From an uncultured Actinomycetes bacterium (GTDB taxonomy: Bacteria; Actinomycetota; Coriobacteriia; Coriobacteriales; Atopobiaceae), in NCBI GenBank assembly GCA_900314685.1, contig OMWE01000008.1:1-64000 (forward strand): a stretch of 64,000 nt of DNA. The letters are read 5' to 3'. Both the position numbers and the translations under genes were made by a program. The notes below the pieces were generated by a model that saw only the letters and a list, made by a program, of their open reading frames with translations, ran no database searches and was not told the DNA's origin. This document shows, piece by piece, positions 41,685 to 50,846 of the stretch. Within the stretch, counting starts at the first letter, position 1, and each line of letters opens with the position of its first letter.

Positions 41685-42146
41685 ATGCATGAAAATCCAG
41701 TAGGAAGCAGCGTCGGCAGGCGCGTCTTGCACGACTTCGGCTACTTCGGCCACTTCCTGCACGTGCACGCGGGAGGCCGCGCCGGCAAGCAGTACGTGCT
41801 CATACGCCTGCTGAAATCCGGCGGCAGCCTGACCCAGCGCGAGCTGCAGGAGGTCGGCGGCACCGCATCGGCATCGATGTCCGAGGTGCTTGCTAAACTG
41901 GAGGGCGAAGGGCTGATCGAACGCGTGCCGCTCGAGACCGACGCCCGCCAGCGCATGGTCCGCCTGACCGAGGCGGGCACGGCAAAGGCGACCGAGATAG
42001 AGGCGCACAGGCTCCGTTTCGAGCAAGACGCGCTCTCCCCGCTCAGCGAGGACGAGCAGGCCACGCTGGTCGAGATGCTCGACCGCGTCGCGGCGCATTG
42101 GCGCGAGATTGAGGACAGGGAGAGGGTGGCAGTACATGAGCAATAG
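41685..42146 (+). CDS. MarR-family regulator
   Basis: 153 aa winged-helix protein: LTQRELQEVGGTASASMSEVLAKLEGEGLIERVPLETDARQRMVRLT carries the recognition helix and the wing with the conserved Asp-x-Arg. Ribosome site GTTAGGAGG before the ATG. Its end overlaps the first exporter gene by 11 bp. Such MarR genes repress the heterodimeric ABC exporter behind them until a drug or metabolite binds. Confidence 0.93.
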   Translation: MHENPVGSSVGRRVLHDFGYFGHFLHVHAGGRAGKQYVLIRLLKSGGSLTQRELQEVGGTASASMSEVLAKLEGEGLIERVPLETDARQRMVRLTEAGTAKATEIEAHRLRFEQDALSPLSEDEQATLVEMLDRVAAHWREIEDRERVAVHEQ

Positions 42147-43995
42147 CGAATTCGAGAAGAAGCTCCCGCTGCGGACGATTTTCTCGACGCTGGCCGGCAG
42201 CATCCGCGAGTACACCAAATACGTCAAGGTGACGCCCGTGCTGGTGATCGCGGAGGTCATCATCGAGTGCATCATCCCCTTCATCACGGCGCAGCTCATC
42301 GACGCGATCCAGCTGGGCCGCGGCCTCGACGTGGTCGGCCGCTACGCCGCCATCCTGATCGCGCTCGCCCTGGTCTCGCTTCTGTGCGGCGCCGGCGCGG
42401 GCATCACCTGCTCCATCGCGTCGGCGGGCTTTGCCAAGAACCTGCGCCACGACATGTTCGCCAACATCCAGACCTTCTCCTTCAGCAACATCGACCGCTT
42501 CAGCACGAGCTCGCTGGTCACGCGCCTCACGACCGACACCAACAACGTGCAGCAGGCCTTCATGATGCTGATCCGCATGGCCATCCGCAGCCCGCTCATG
42601 ATCATCTTCGCCATCGTGATGGCCTTTATGACCGGCGGTCCCATGGCGGTCATCTACGTCTTTGTCTCGATCCTTCTGGGCGTCGGCCTCTTTGGCATCG
42701 CCATCGGCGTCATGCCCATCTTCCACCGCATCTTCAAGAAGTACGACGCGCTCAACGACTCCGTCGAGGAAAACGTCTCGGGCATCCGCGTGGTCAAGTC
42801 CTACGTCCGCGAGGATTATGAGAAGCAGAAGTTCAACGTCGCGTCCGAGGCCATCTACCACGACTTCCTGCACGTCGAGCGCATCCTGGCCCTCAACGGC
42901 CCGATCATGACCGTGTGCGTGGACATCGTCTACACCTTCGTCGTCTACTTCGGCTCGCGCGCCATCGTCACCAGCGCCGGTCAGGCCATGCAGGTCGGCC
43001 AGATGTCGGCCCTGATCACCTACGGCTTCTCCATGCTGATGAGCCTCATGATGCTCTCGATGGTCTTCGTGATGATCACGATGGCCGACGAGTCCTCCCG
43101 CCGTATCTGCTCCGTGCTGATGGAGGAGTCCGACCTCAAGAACCCCGAGCACCCGCTGATGGACGTGCCCGACGGCTCCGTGGACTTCGACCGCGTGAGC
43201 TTCTCCTACTCCGCCGACGCCGAGCGCAACGCCCTGGAGGACATAACCCTCCACGTCAAGAGCGGCGAGGTCATCGGCGTGATCGGCTCCACCGGCTCGT
43301 CCAAGTCCACGCTGATCCAGCTGATCAGCCGCCTCTACGACGTGACCGAGGGCTCTGTCAAGGTCGGCGGCCACGACGTCCGCGAGTACGATCTGGACAC
43401 CCTGCGCAACCAGGTGGCCGTCGTCCTGCAGAAGAACGTGCTCTTCAGCGGCACCATCAAGGACAACCTGCGCTGGGGCGACCCCGACGCCACCGACGAG
43501 GAGCTCGTCGAGGCGTGCAAGCTCGCCCAGGCCGACGAGTTCATCCAGCTCATGCCCGACAAGTACGACACCTACATCGAGCAGGGCGGCACCAACGTCT
43601 CTGGCGGCCAGAAGCAGCGCCTCTGCATCGCCCGCGCCCTCTTGAAGAAGCCCAAGATCCTGATCCTGGACGACTCCACGAGCGCCGTGGACACCAAGAC
43701 CGACAAGCTGATCCGCGCCGGCTTCCGCAGCTACATCCCCGAGACCACCAAGTTCATCATCGCGCAGCGCACCAGCTCGGTGGAGGACGCCGACCGCATC
43801 ATCGTCCTGGATGACGGCCGCATCGACGCCTTCGACACGCCAGAGAACCTGCTGCGCACCAACGAGATCTACCGCGACATCTACCTCACGCAGAACAAGG
43901 CGAGCCACGACGAGAAGCTCGAGGAGCTCGCCGAGGAGGCCGATGCCGCCGCAGACGCCGCCGCCGACGGAAAGGAGGCAGAGCAGCATGACTAA
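42136..43995 (+). CDS. Heterodimeric ABC exporter, subunit with degenerate ATP site
   Basis: 619 aa: six membrane helices (about residues 20-325), then the nucleotide-binding domain. Walker A is GSTGSSKST, signature NVSGGQKQRLCIARAL, Walker B LILDDSTSAVD. The residue after Walker B is Asp rather than the catalytic Glu, the mark of the inactive site in heterodimeric exporters such as TM287/288. The switch His is replaced too (IIAQRTSS). Starts inside the MarR gene end. Works with the next gene to export drugs or lipids. Confidence 0.94.
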   Translation: MSNSEFEKKLPLRTIFSTLAGSIREYTKYVKVTPVLVIAEVIIECIIPFITAQLIDAIQLGRGLDVVGRYAAILIALALVSLLCGAGAGITCSIASAGFAKNLRHDMFANIQTFSFSNIDRFSTSSLVTRLTTDTNNVQQAFMMLIRMAIRSPLMIIFAIVMAFMTGGPMAVIYVFVSILLGVGLFGIAIGVMPIFHRIFKKYDALNDSVEENVSGIRVVKSYVREDYEKQKFNVASEAIYHDFLHVERILALNGPIMTVCVDIVYTFVVYFGSRAIVTSAGQAMQVGQMSALITYGFSMLMSLMMLSMVFVMITMADESSRRICSVLMEESDLKNPEHPLMDVPDGSVDFDRVSFSYSADAERNALEDITLHVKSGEVIGVIGSTGSSKSTLIQLISRLYDVTEGSVKVGGHDVREYDLDTLRNQVAVVLQKNVLFSGTIKDNLRWGDPDATDEELVEACKLAQADEFIQLMPDKYDTYIEQGGTNVSGGQKQRLCIARALLKKPKILILDDSTSAVDTKTDKLIRAGFRSYIPETTKFIIAQRTSSVEDADRIIVLDDGRIDAFDTPENLLRTNEIYRDIYLTQNKASHDEKLEELAEEADAAADAAADGKEAEQHD

Positions 43996-46075
43996 GAAGA
44001 ACTACACGGGCAACGCCGCCTCCAAGGGCATGCGCGACACCACCGACCACGCCGTGACCGACTACCTGACCCGCGAGCCCACGACCGCGGCCCAGGAGCG
44101 CATCAGCGCCGCCAACGACCCCGCCCGCTACTCCAAGGCGCCCAAGCCCGGCTCCCTGCCCGAGAACGGCAAGGGCCACGGCAAGGGGCCCCAGGCCGGC
44201 ACCATGACCGTCCTGATGGGCGTGCTCAAGCTGGTCTATTCCTTCTATCCCGTGCACCTCGTGGTCATGATCGTCTGCATCATCCTGCAGTCGCTCCTGT
44301 CCACCTTCCCCTCGGTCTTCCTCCAGCGCGCCATCGACGTCGTCAACCAGTGCTGGCAGTCGGGCGACTGGGCGACCGCGCAGCCGCAGGTCATGCACAT
44401 CGCGCTGAGCCTCATTCTCCTGTATGTGTGCGCGCTCGCCGCGCAGACCATCCAGCTGCAGCTGGGCGCCGTGGTCACGCAGGGCACGCTGATGAAGCTG
44501 CGCGACAAGATGTTCGACCACATGGAGGACCTGCCGATCAGCTACTTCGACCGCAACCAGCGCGGCGACATCATGAGCTACTACACCAACGACGTCGACG
44601 CCCTGCGCCAGCTCATCAGCCAGGCGCTGCCCAACCTGCTGACCATGGCCGTCGCGATGATCTCGGTCTTCTTCCTGATGATCTGGTACTCCGTGCCCCT
44701 GACCGCCGTCGTGATCGTGATGCTGGCCTTCATGGGCTGGCTCACCCGCTACATGGGCGGCAAGTCCGCGCGCTTCTTCCTCAAGCAGCAGCAGGAGATC
44801 GCCCGCGCCGAGGGCTTCGCCGAGGAGGCCATGAACGGCCAGAAGGTCGTGAAGGTCTTTACCCACGAGCAGGCCATGCAGGCCGACTTCGACGAGGTCA
44901 ACGAGGCGCTCTTCGAGGCAGCCAAGGCCGCCAACATCTACGGCAACACGCTGGGCCCCATCCTCTTCAACCTGGGCAACCTGGCCTACGTCGTGGTCGC
45001 GCTGGCCGGCAGCATCCTGCTCGCCGTGGGCGCGCCCAACCTCTCGATCTCGGGCATGGCGCTGTCCATCTCCATCGTGATCCCCTTCCTCAACCTCACC
45101 AAGCGCTTCGCCGGCTCCATCGGCCAGGTGTCACACCAGATCAACTTCGTGGTCATGGGCCTCGCGGGCGCCGAGCGCATCTTCCAGATGCTCGACGCCG
45201 AGCCCGAGACCGACGACGGCTACGTGACCCTGGTCCGCGTGAAGAAGGACGAGGACGGCAAGCTGGTCGAGTCCGACGAGCGCACCGGCATGTGGGCCTG
45301 GAAGCACCCGCACGAGGACGGCACCCTGACCTACGTGCCCATGCACGGCGAGGTCGTGATGGTCAACACCGACTTTGGCTACACGCCCGACCACCTCGTG
45401 CTCCACGACATCTCGCTCTACGCGCTGCCGGGCGAGAAGGTGGCCTTCGTCGGCGCGACCGGCGCGGGCAAGACCACGATCACCAACCTGATCAACCGCT
45501 TCTACGACATCGCCGACGGCAAGATCCGCTACGACGGCATCAACATCAACAAGATCAAGAAGGCCGACCTGCGCCACTCCCTGGGCATCGTCCTGCAGGA
45601 CGTGAACCTCTTCACCGGCACCGTGATGGACAACATCCGCTACGGACGCCTGGACGCCACCGACGAGGAGTGCATCGCCGCCGCCAAGCTCGCCGGCGCC
45701 GACAGCTTCATCGAGCGCCTGCCCGAGGGCTACGACACGATGCTCACCGACAACGCCGAGTCGCTCTCGCAGGGCCAGCGCCAGCTGCTCTCGATTGCCC
45801 GCGCCGCCGTCGCCGACCCGCCCGTCATGATCCTCGACGAGGCCACGAGCTCCATCGACACGCGTACCGAGCAGATCGTCGCCCGCGGCATGGACAAGCT
45901 GATGGAGGGCCGCACCACCTTCGTCATCGCGCACCGCCTGTCCACCGTCCGCAACTCCGACGTGATCATCGTGCTGGACCACGGCCGCATCATCGAGCGC
46001 GGCACGCACGACCAGCTCATCGCTGCCAAGGGCACGTACTACCAGCTCTACACGGGTGCGTTCGAGCTGGAGTAG
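43988..46075 (+). CDS. Heterodimeric ABC exporter, catalytic subunit
   Basis: 695 aa. N-terminal about 60 polar residues, six membrane helices, then the ATPase: Walker A GATGAGKTTITN, signature LSQGQRQLLSIARAA, Walker B MILDEATSSID with catalytic Glu, and H-loop IAHRLST. An insert of about 30 residues rich in charge follows the early beta strand (VRVKKDEDGKLVESDERT). It overlaps the preceding gene by 8 bp with AAGGAGG upstream. Its canonical site complements the degenerate one of its partner. Confidence 0.95.
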   Translation: MTKKNYTGNAASKGMRDTTDHAVTDYLTREPTTAAQERISAANDPARYSKAPKPGSLPENGKGHGKGPQAGTMTVLMGVLKLVYSFYPVHLVVMIVCIILQSLLSTFPSVFLQRAIDVVNQCWQSGDWATAQPQVMHIALSLILLYVCALAAQTIQLQLGAVVTQGTLMKLRDKMFDHMEDLPISYFDRNQRGDIMSYYTNDVDALRQLISQALPNLLTMAVAMISVFFLMIWYSVPLTAVVIVMLAFMGWLTRYMGGKSARFFLKQQQEIARAEGFAEEAMNGQKVVKVFTHEQAMQADFDEVNEALFEAAKAANIYGNTLGPILFNLGNLAYVVVALAGSILLAVGAPNLSISGMALSISIVIPFLNLTKRFAGSIGQVSHQINFVVMGLAGAERIFQMLDAEPETDDGYVTLVRVKKDEDGKLVESDERTGMWAWKHPHEDGTLTYVPMHGEVVMVNTDFGYTPDHLVLHDISLYALPGEKVAFVGATGAGKTTITNLINRFYDIADGKIRYDGININKIKKADLRHSLGIVLQDVNLFTGTVMDNIRYGRLDATDEECIAAAKLAGADSFIERLPEGYDTMLTDNAESLSQGQRQLLSIARAAVADPPVMILDEATSSIDTRTEQIVARGMDKLMEGRTTFVIAHRLSTVRNSDVIIVLDHGRIIERGTHDQLIAAKGTYYQLYTGAFELE

Positions 46076-46114
46076 CGGCTCCCTCGGCGGCACGTCCGCC
46101 CCGCTCCGTTGGAC

Positions 46115-46260
46115 CCGACGAAGGGGAGGGTCCGTCTTGCCTCAGCCTCACGGGCTTCGCGGCCGATAGTCGGCTGACGCAAGACGGACCCTCCCCTTCT
46201 GTCTGCATCGAGGGGGTCGCTGCGCCGGGCCCTGCTTGCGGGCGGATTGTACTCGCTTGT
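46115..46260. repeat. About 145-bp hairpin repeat, copy 1
   Basis: Perfect 21-bp arms at 46120-46140 and 46179-46199 (core GAAGGGGAGGGTCCGTC) flank a loop that itself holds TCAGCC/GGCTGA. A conserved tail continues to about 46260. A second copy is at 56,231. Follows the exporter, so it may also stop its transcription. Confidence 0.85.
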
Positions 46261-46265
46261 CTCAC

Positions 46266-46420
46266 GTACGCTGGGCGGGTATCGCTACGCTCCCCGCCCA
46301 GCTGACGGGGTGGCGGCTTCCGGTCGCCACGTACGCCGGCGGGGGGCGCTGCGCTGCCCGCCGGGCTGATGCGGGCGCTACGCCGCCCCGGCCGATGGAC
46401 CGGCCGGCATCCGTACACGA
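46266..46420. repeat. Row of GC-rich hairpins
   Basis: Successive stems: GCTGGGCGGG-N13-CCCGCCCAGC (inverted around 46268-46302), GTGGCG-N9-CGCCAC (around 46311-46331), and GCCGGCGGG/CCCGCCGGGC (around 46337-46366). The rest of the gap to 46,575 holds near-palindromes with GTAC words but no gene. Confidence 0.6.
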
Positions 46421-46579
46421 ACGGAGCCCTCCTGCCCTTCTTCTGCCAGATGCCGCCATTCATGTACGAATGACGGCAGGCCCAGCGGGTACGTCGTACA
46501 TGAACGCTGGCATTTGACACGATTGCGGCAAAAATGGCAACTTGTGCGCGACTGGGCGGAGCGGCACCTCCCACGAACG

Positions 46580-46652
46580 CTAGGAGACCCTGCCAGAAGG
46601 CCCCGCTAGAAGGCCCTGCTAACAGGCCCTGCTAACAGGCCCGCTAGAAAGC
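46580..46652. repeat. Short tandem repeats (AGGCCCTGCTA type)
   Basis: Five imperfect copies of a 13-16 bp unit AGGCCCYGCTAACA/AGA directly after the YjbQ gene end. Function unknown. Confidence 0.7.
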
Positions 46653-46653
46653 C

Positions 46654-47082
46654 CTACTCCCCGATGACCTCGAAGTAGACGGAACGGCGCTGCGGGCCGT
46701 CGAATTCGGCGAGGTAGACATCCTGCGCGCCGCCGCACACCACCTTGCCGCCCTGCACGGGGAACATGCAGCTGTTGCCCGTGAGCGTCTGCTTGAGGTG
46801 GCCCTGCGAGTTGTTGCCCGTGGCACCGTAGCTGGGCAGGAAATGCGCGTGTGCATAGGGGGCGTCGAGCGGGACCATGCCCTCGAGCATGTCCTGCAGG
46901 TCGCGCTCCACGCAGGGCAGGCCCTCGTTGACGATGATGCCGCAGGTCGTGTGCGCGCTCATCACCGCCACCAGCCCGTCGGTGATGCCGGAGGACTCGA
47001 CCATGCGGTGCACGTCTTCGGTGATCTTGATCATCTGGGAGACCTCGGTCGTGAGGTAGCTGCGCTTCTCGAGTTTGACCAT
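46654..47082 (-). CDS. YjbQ/UPF0047 family protein
   Basis: 142 aa. Family marks: MSAHTTCGIIVNEG, LPSYGATGNNSQGHLKQTLTGNS and VYFEVIGE. YjbQ proteins form beta-barrel trimers; some have weak thiamine-phosphate-synthase activity, but the true role is unsettled. GAAGGAGGAG precedes the ATG and the gene lies 2 bp behind the amidohydrolase. Last gene of the SIS-kinase-kinase-amidohydrolase operon, which suggests a role in that pathway. Confidence 0.9.
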   Translation of the reverse strand: MVKLEKRSYLTTEVSQMIKITEDVHRMVESSGITDGLVAVMSAHTTCGIIVNEGLPCVERDLQDMLEGMVPLDAPYAHAHFLPSYGATGNNSQGHLKQTLTGNSCMFPVQGGKVVCGGAQDVYLAEFDGPQRRSVYFEVIGE

Positions 47083-47084
47083 GT

Positions 47085-47978
47085 CTACTCCTCCTTCGAG
47101 GTCACGACGGCGCCCATCTCGGCGGCGCTGCTCTCGACGCCGCCCAAGAATTCGACTGCGTTGCCGCCCAGCAGGGCGTCGTGCGCATAGTCGGGCAGGC
47201 CGAGGTGCTCGATCGCCCGGCGGATCTTGAAGGCGCGGAAGCGGGGCGTGTTGCTGGCAAACATCACCTGGTGGCACAGGCTGCGCTGGAACCACCGCGG
47301 CCCCATGTCCACGGTGAAGAGGCGCTCGATCGACTCCTCGGGCGAATCGAGGTAGAGCACCGAACACTCCGTGTAGCAGTTGGGGTATTTGAGCATGAGC
47401 ATCACCATCTCACGCACCCACGGCCACGCGAAGTGCGAGAGGCACACGCGCACCTTCGGGTGACGCATGATGGCCTCCTCCAGCGCGAGCGGGTGGCCGT
47501 ACTTGGTTGGGGCGTTGGGCTCCCAGGAGAGGCCCGCGTCGAAGACAATCGGGCGGTCGTACTGCTCGCACAGGTCAAAAACGGGCTCCATGCAGGGGTC
47601 GGTCGCCCAGAAGCGCTGCTTGGCAGGGTGCAGAGAGATGCCGCGCGCACCGAGGTCGCGGAAGGCGTGCTCGAGCACGTCGGCGGCATCGCTCCGGTTG
47701 GGGTCGACGCTCGCGAAATTGATGAAGCGACCGGGGTGGTCGGCGACGATCTGCGCGCACTGCTCGTTGGTGGCCAGGCACAGGCCCTCGGTCGTCGTCA
47801 GGTCCAGGGGCAGCAGGACGTTCTTGTCAATGCCGCCGACCCGCATCTCGGCAAAGATCTCGTCGTAGTCCATCGGGCCCATGAGCCCCATGCCAAAGAC
47901 CCGCTCCCAGTCTGCGAACGTCTCGTCGTCGTAGATCGCCTGGTAGAGGAGCGGGTGGACGTTCATATCGATGACCAT
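47085..47978 (-). CDS. Amidohydrolase 2 (ACMSD-like) family metal-dependent hydrolase
   Basis: 297 aa TIM-barrel protein: first strand VIDMNVHP (an Asn-x-His where ACMSD-type enzymes have D-x-H-x-H), RFINFASVDPNRSDAADVL, GARGISLHPAKQ, VCLSHFAWPWVREM (metal His region) and MFASNTPRFR (late Asn/Asp). The first metal motif is reduced, so decarboxylase or hydrolase activity is uncertain. Operon partner of two sugar kinases and an SIS deglycase; it may process the amine or acid freed from a glycated substrate. Confidence 0.8.
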   Translation of the reverse strand: MVIDMNVHPLLYQAIYDDETFADWERVFGMGLMGPMDYDEIFAEMRVGGIDKNVLLPLDLTTTEGLCLATNEQCAQIVADHPGRFINFASVDPNRSDAADVLEHAFRDLGARGISLHPAKQRFWATDPCMEPVFDLCEQYDRPIVFDAGLSWEPNAPTKYGHPLALEEAIMRHPKVRVCLSHFAWPWVREMVMLMLKYPNCYTECSVLYLDSPEESIERLFTVDMGPRWFQRSLCHQVMFASNTPRFRAFKIRRAIEHLGLPDYAHDALLGGNAVEFLGGVESSAAEMGAVVTSKEE

Positions 47979-48026
47979 GTGCTACTCCTTGCGCTCGTGT
48001 CTGTCCGTCGTGCGGCTTGCCTGCCG

Positions 48027-48839
48027 TCAGTACGGCTCGAACTTGGTGATGACCCGGCTCGAGAGCTCGGCCCCGCGCCGCTGACAGCTGGGGATGTCCT
48101 CCCCCTGGATCAGTCCGTACGTGAAGCCCGCGATGTACGAGTCGCCGGCACCGACCGTGTTGACCACCTCGGTCGGCACGATGCCGCACTCGTAGTAGCG
48201 CTCGCCGTCGTAGCTCACCGACCCGCGCTCCCCCATCGTGGCGGTCACGACCTGCGGACCGTAGCCCTGCACGTGCGCGATCCAGTCCTTGATGTGCTGG
48301 TAGTCGTCCCCGTCGTAGCTCATAAAGACGTAGTCCACATACGGGAAGTAGTCCTCGCAGTGGTACTCGGGGTCCTCGCTGAAGACCGAGAAGTCCATCA
48401 CGCTCCTGATGCCGGCCTCGTGCCAGGGCTTGAGGTGACCGAGGCAGTTGCCAAAGAGGTCGGTGTGGAACATGTCGTGGCTGCGGACAAAGGCATCGTC
48501 CTCCGGCGTCAGCGCGTAGTCCGCCATCACGCCCTCGATCTCCTCGAGGTGCACGCGGTCGGTCCCGTTCCTGAGGCCCATCAGCATGACGCAGGTGTCG
48601 CCCTCCTCCACCCGCAGGTGGCTGGTGTCGATGCCCTCGGCGGCAAGCGCCTCGCGCATCCTGCGCCCGTACTCGTCGGTGCCCACCACGCTCACGGCCG
48701 AGACGGGCACGCCCATACGCGCCAGGTGCACGCCCCAGTCGATCCCGTTGCCGGTGGGATAGAACTTCCCCAGGTCGCGGTACACGTCGGCGCAGCAAAA
48801 GCCCACTGCCGCCACGCTCTTGACCTCGCCTTTTCTCAT
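48027..48839 (-). CDS. PfkB-family kinase, FrlD-like (first of two)
   Basis: About 270 aa. FrlD-like segments include VGFCCADVYRDL, VVGTDEYGRRMREAL and EGVMADYALTPEDDAFV; the catalytic end is VNTVGAGDSYIAGF with Asp base. In the usual GGN substrate motif it reads TGNGIDWG, so the substrate may differ from its neighbour's. ATG 48839 chosen (AAGGA 8 nt upstream) over a Met three codons earlier. Predicted to phosphorylate C6 of a fructosamine or related sugar. Confidence 0.85.
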   Translation of the reverse strand: MRKGEVKSVAAVGFCCADVYRDLGKFYPTGNGIDWGVHLARMGVPVSAVSVVGTDEYGRRMREALAAEGIDTSHLRVEEGDTCVMLMGLRNGTDRVHLEEIEGVMADYALTPEDDAFVRSHDMFHTDLFGNCLGHLKPWHEAGIRSVMDFSVFSEDPEYHCEDYFPYVDYVFMSYDGDDYQHIKDWIAHVQGYGPQVVTATMGERGSVSYDGERYYECGIVPTEVVNTVGAGDSYIAGFTYGLIQGEDIPSCQRRGAELSSRVITKFEPY

Positions 48840-48855
48840 TCTGAGCATCCTTGTC

Positions 48856-49719
48856 CTAGTACTTCAGCCCGTGTCCCCAGCTGCCGTCGCACGAGCAGCA
48901 CACGTCGCTCGCAAACGAGGCGGCGAAGTCGAGCCCCGCCACGTTGGCCTCCTCGTCGGCGAAGCCGCGCTTCTTGAGGTCGATGCTCTTGACCAGGTAG
49001 GCCGTGAGGAAGGAGTCGCCGGCGCCCATCGCGTCCCGCATGTGCTCCACGGGCTTGGAGGGCTGGCGGTAGTAGCGTTTGCCGTCGTAGGCGTAGCAGC
49101 CCTCCACGCCGCGGGTGGCGCTGACCCAGGCGGGCCCGAGCTCGTGCACCTGTGCCAGGCGCTCCCGGGTCTCGTCCTCGGTGAGGCCCGAGGCGGAGAA
49201 GAAGGCATAGGTCACATCGGGCGCGACCTGCTGGTAGTACTCCCAGGTGGAGTCATCGGAGAAGTCGAAGGACAGGGGGATGCCCGCCTCGTGGATCTTG
49301 TGCAGCTGCCGCTCGGTGTAGCAGTAGTTGCCGGTGTGCACCACGTCGAACCGGCGCAGGTACTCGATATCGAACCGGTCGAGCACGTAGCTCGTCTCGC
49401 CGCGGACGCCGCCCTGGTTGAAGTCACCCCAGATGCGGTCGCCGTCCGGCGCGATCGACACGCAGGAGTAGCCGTTCTCGCCCACCAGCTGCTTGCACTT
49501 GACGGTCTCCACGCCCTCCTCGTGCAGGCTCCGGATCACGTGCTCGGCGCGATCGTCGTCGCCGAAGTAGCCCATGTAGGCCGCGCGCGCGACGCCGGCC
49601 TTCTTGGCATAGACCGCGAAATTCACGCAGTTGCCGCCCGGGTACATGGTGCGGACATGCTCGTACACGTCGACGACGTTGTCGCCGAACCCGCATACGC
49701 TGACGTTGAGCTCTTCCAT
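48856..49719 (-). CDS. PfkB-family kinase, fructoselysine 6-kinase-like (second of two)
   Basis: 287 aa. CGFGDNVVDVYEH, the substrate block YPGGNCVNFAVYAKKAG, IWGDFNQGGVRG, SFDFSDDSTWEY and MRDAMGAGDSFLTAYL closely follow the E. coli FrlD pattern. ATG 49719 with GAGGGG upstream; it lies 10 bp after the SIS gene. The pair SIS (FrlB-like) plus this kinase is the known core of fructoselysine breakdown: phosphorylation at C6, then cleavage to glucose-6-phosphate and the amino acid. Confidence 0.88.
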   Translation of the reverse strand: MEELNVSVCGFGDNVVDVYEHVRTMYPGGNCVNFAVYAKKAGVARAAYMGYFGDDDRAEHVIRSLHEEGVETVKCKQLVGENGYSCVSIAPDGDRIWGDFNQGGVRGETSYVLDRFDIEYLRRFDVVHTGNYCYTERQLHKIHEAGIPLSFDFSDDSTWEYYQQVAPDVTYAFFSASGLTEDETRERLAQVHELGPAWVSATRGVEGCYAYDGKRYYRQPSKPVEHMRDAMGAGDSFLTAYLVKSIDLKKRGFADEEANVAGLDFAASFASDVCCSCDGSWGHGLKY

Positions 49720-49729
49720 CGTTTCCCCT

Positions 49730-50698
49730 CTAGTACTCGACCTTGCCCATGTAGCGGCGGTACTCGGGGCTGTGGTCAAACGCCTTGCCGCGCACCCCGC
49801 GCAGCGACACGTTCATCTCGTAGAAGAAGATCGGGTCCAGGTAGGTGCGCACGTCCGCGTCCACGGCGTCCATGCCGTAGTCGAGCGAGTCGAGCACCAT
49901 CAGGTCGCCGGTGTGGGTCTTGAGGAAGTCCTCGGCACGCTCGTCGATGTGGCGCGTGGCACCGCCCGTCTTTTGCAGGAAGTAAAAGACGCCCTCCTCC
50001 GTGCACTCAAAGGGGCCGTGGAAGTACTCGGCGGAGTTGATGTAGCTGCAGTTCTGCCACTGCATCTCCATCAGCGAGCAGATGGCAAAGCCGTAGGTCT
50101 GGGAGAAGGTGGGGCCGGAGCCCAGGATGTAGAGGAAGTCGTGGCTCTGGCACAGCTCCACAAACCGGGGGCCGAGCTCGGCCTCCACGCGGGGCTTGGC
50201 GGCGGCGATGATGCCGTCCAGCTGGCCGATGCCGCGGACGAGCGCCTCCTCGCCCTGGTAGCCGTCCTGCAGGCGCATGAGCTCCGCCGCAAAGACGATC
50301 GTGAAGCCCGCGGGCTTCTCCAGCTGCGGGGTGGCGTCCTCCCACTGGTAGATCCAGCAGGGCCACTGGCCGTTGTCGATCCTGGAGCCCGCGTTGTTGG
50401 TCATCGCGAGCACGGTCGCCCCGCGCTCGGCGGCCAGCTGGCAGGCCTCGACCGTCTCGCGGGTGCCGCCGGAGTGGCTGCAGGTGACGACCACGGAGTG
50501 CTCGCCCAGGCGCGCGGGCGGCAGCGCCGTGAACTCGGCGGCCGTATAGATGCCGCTCTCCATGCTGGGACTGTGCTGCTCCACCAGGCAGTGCGCCGGG
50601 TACAGGTCGATCACCGAGCCGCCGCAGGCCACCCAGTACACCTGGCCGACCGTGCCCGCCTTGTCGAATGCCTGCTGTGCGTATGTCTTTGCGTCCAT
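49730..50698 (-). CDS. SIS-domain deglycase, FrlB-like
   Basis: 322 aa with two SIS domains: VYWVACGGSVIDLYPA and VVVTCSHSGGTRETVEACQLA in the first, LYILGSGPTFSQTYGFA and INSAEYFHGPFE in the second. The end YRRYMGKVEY parallels FrlB (RRYYGGLVEY). FrlB-type enzymes cleave 6-phospho-fructosamines to glucose-6-phosphate and free amine. First gene of the five-gene operon, AAAGGA before the ATG. An ACGT-N6-ACGT site lies about 105 bp upstream. Confidence 0.9.
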   Translation of the reverse strand: MDAKTYAQQAFDKAGTVGQVYWVACGGSVIDLYPAHCLVEQHSPSMESGIYTAAEFTALPPARLGEHSVVVTCSHSGGTRETVEACQLAAERGATVLAMTNNAGSRIDNGQWPCWIYQWEDATPQLEKPAGFTIVFAAELMRLQDGYQGEEALVRGIGQLDGIIAAAKPRVEAELGPRFVELCQSHDFLYILGSGPTFSQTYGFAICSLMEMQWQNCSYINSAEYFHGPFECTEEGVFYFLQKTGGATRHIDERAEDFLKTHTGDLMVLDSLDYGMDAVDADVRTYLDPIFFYEMNVSLRGVRGKAFDHSPEYRRYMGKVEY

Positions 50699-50802
50699 GC
50701 GTGATCCTTTCGTATGCCAGGCACGTCTTCGCGCCTTGGGTTGCCTGTCTTGTTCCTGTCTTGCTTCTTGTCTTGCTTAATGTCCTAGTTAGTAAGTATA
50801 TG

Positions 50803-50816
50803 ACGTTATATGACGT
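50803..50816. promoter_or_regulatory. ACGT-N6-ACGT operator, site 1 (SIS operon)
   Basis: ACGTTATATGACGT on the + strand, between the yfcC stop and the SIS gene start. One of four such 14-mers in the window, all upstream of genes that fit one pathway. Confidence 0.65.
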
Positions 50817-50846
50817 TTTGGAAGAAGAACCTCAAATCTCTATTCC

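Noticed and set aside
43277..43330. Walker A GSTGSSKST of the first exporter subunit as a defect
   Set aside because: Ser at that place is common in this exporter group; the Walker B Asp is the meaningful change.
46115..46260. Hairpin repeat as an insertion sequence
   Set aside because: No transposase frame and only 145 bp; a non-coding repeat is the better description.
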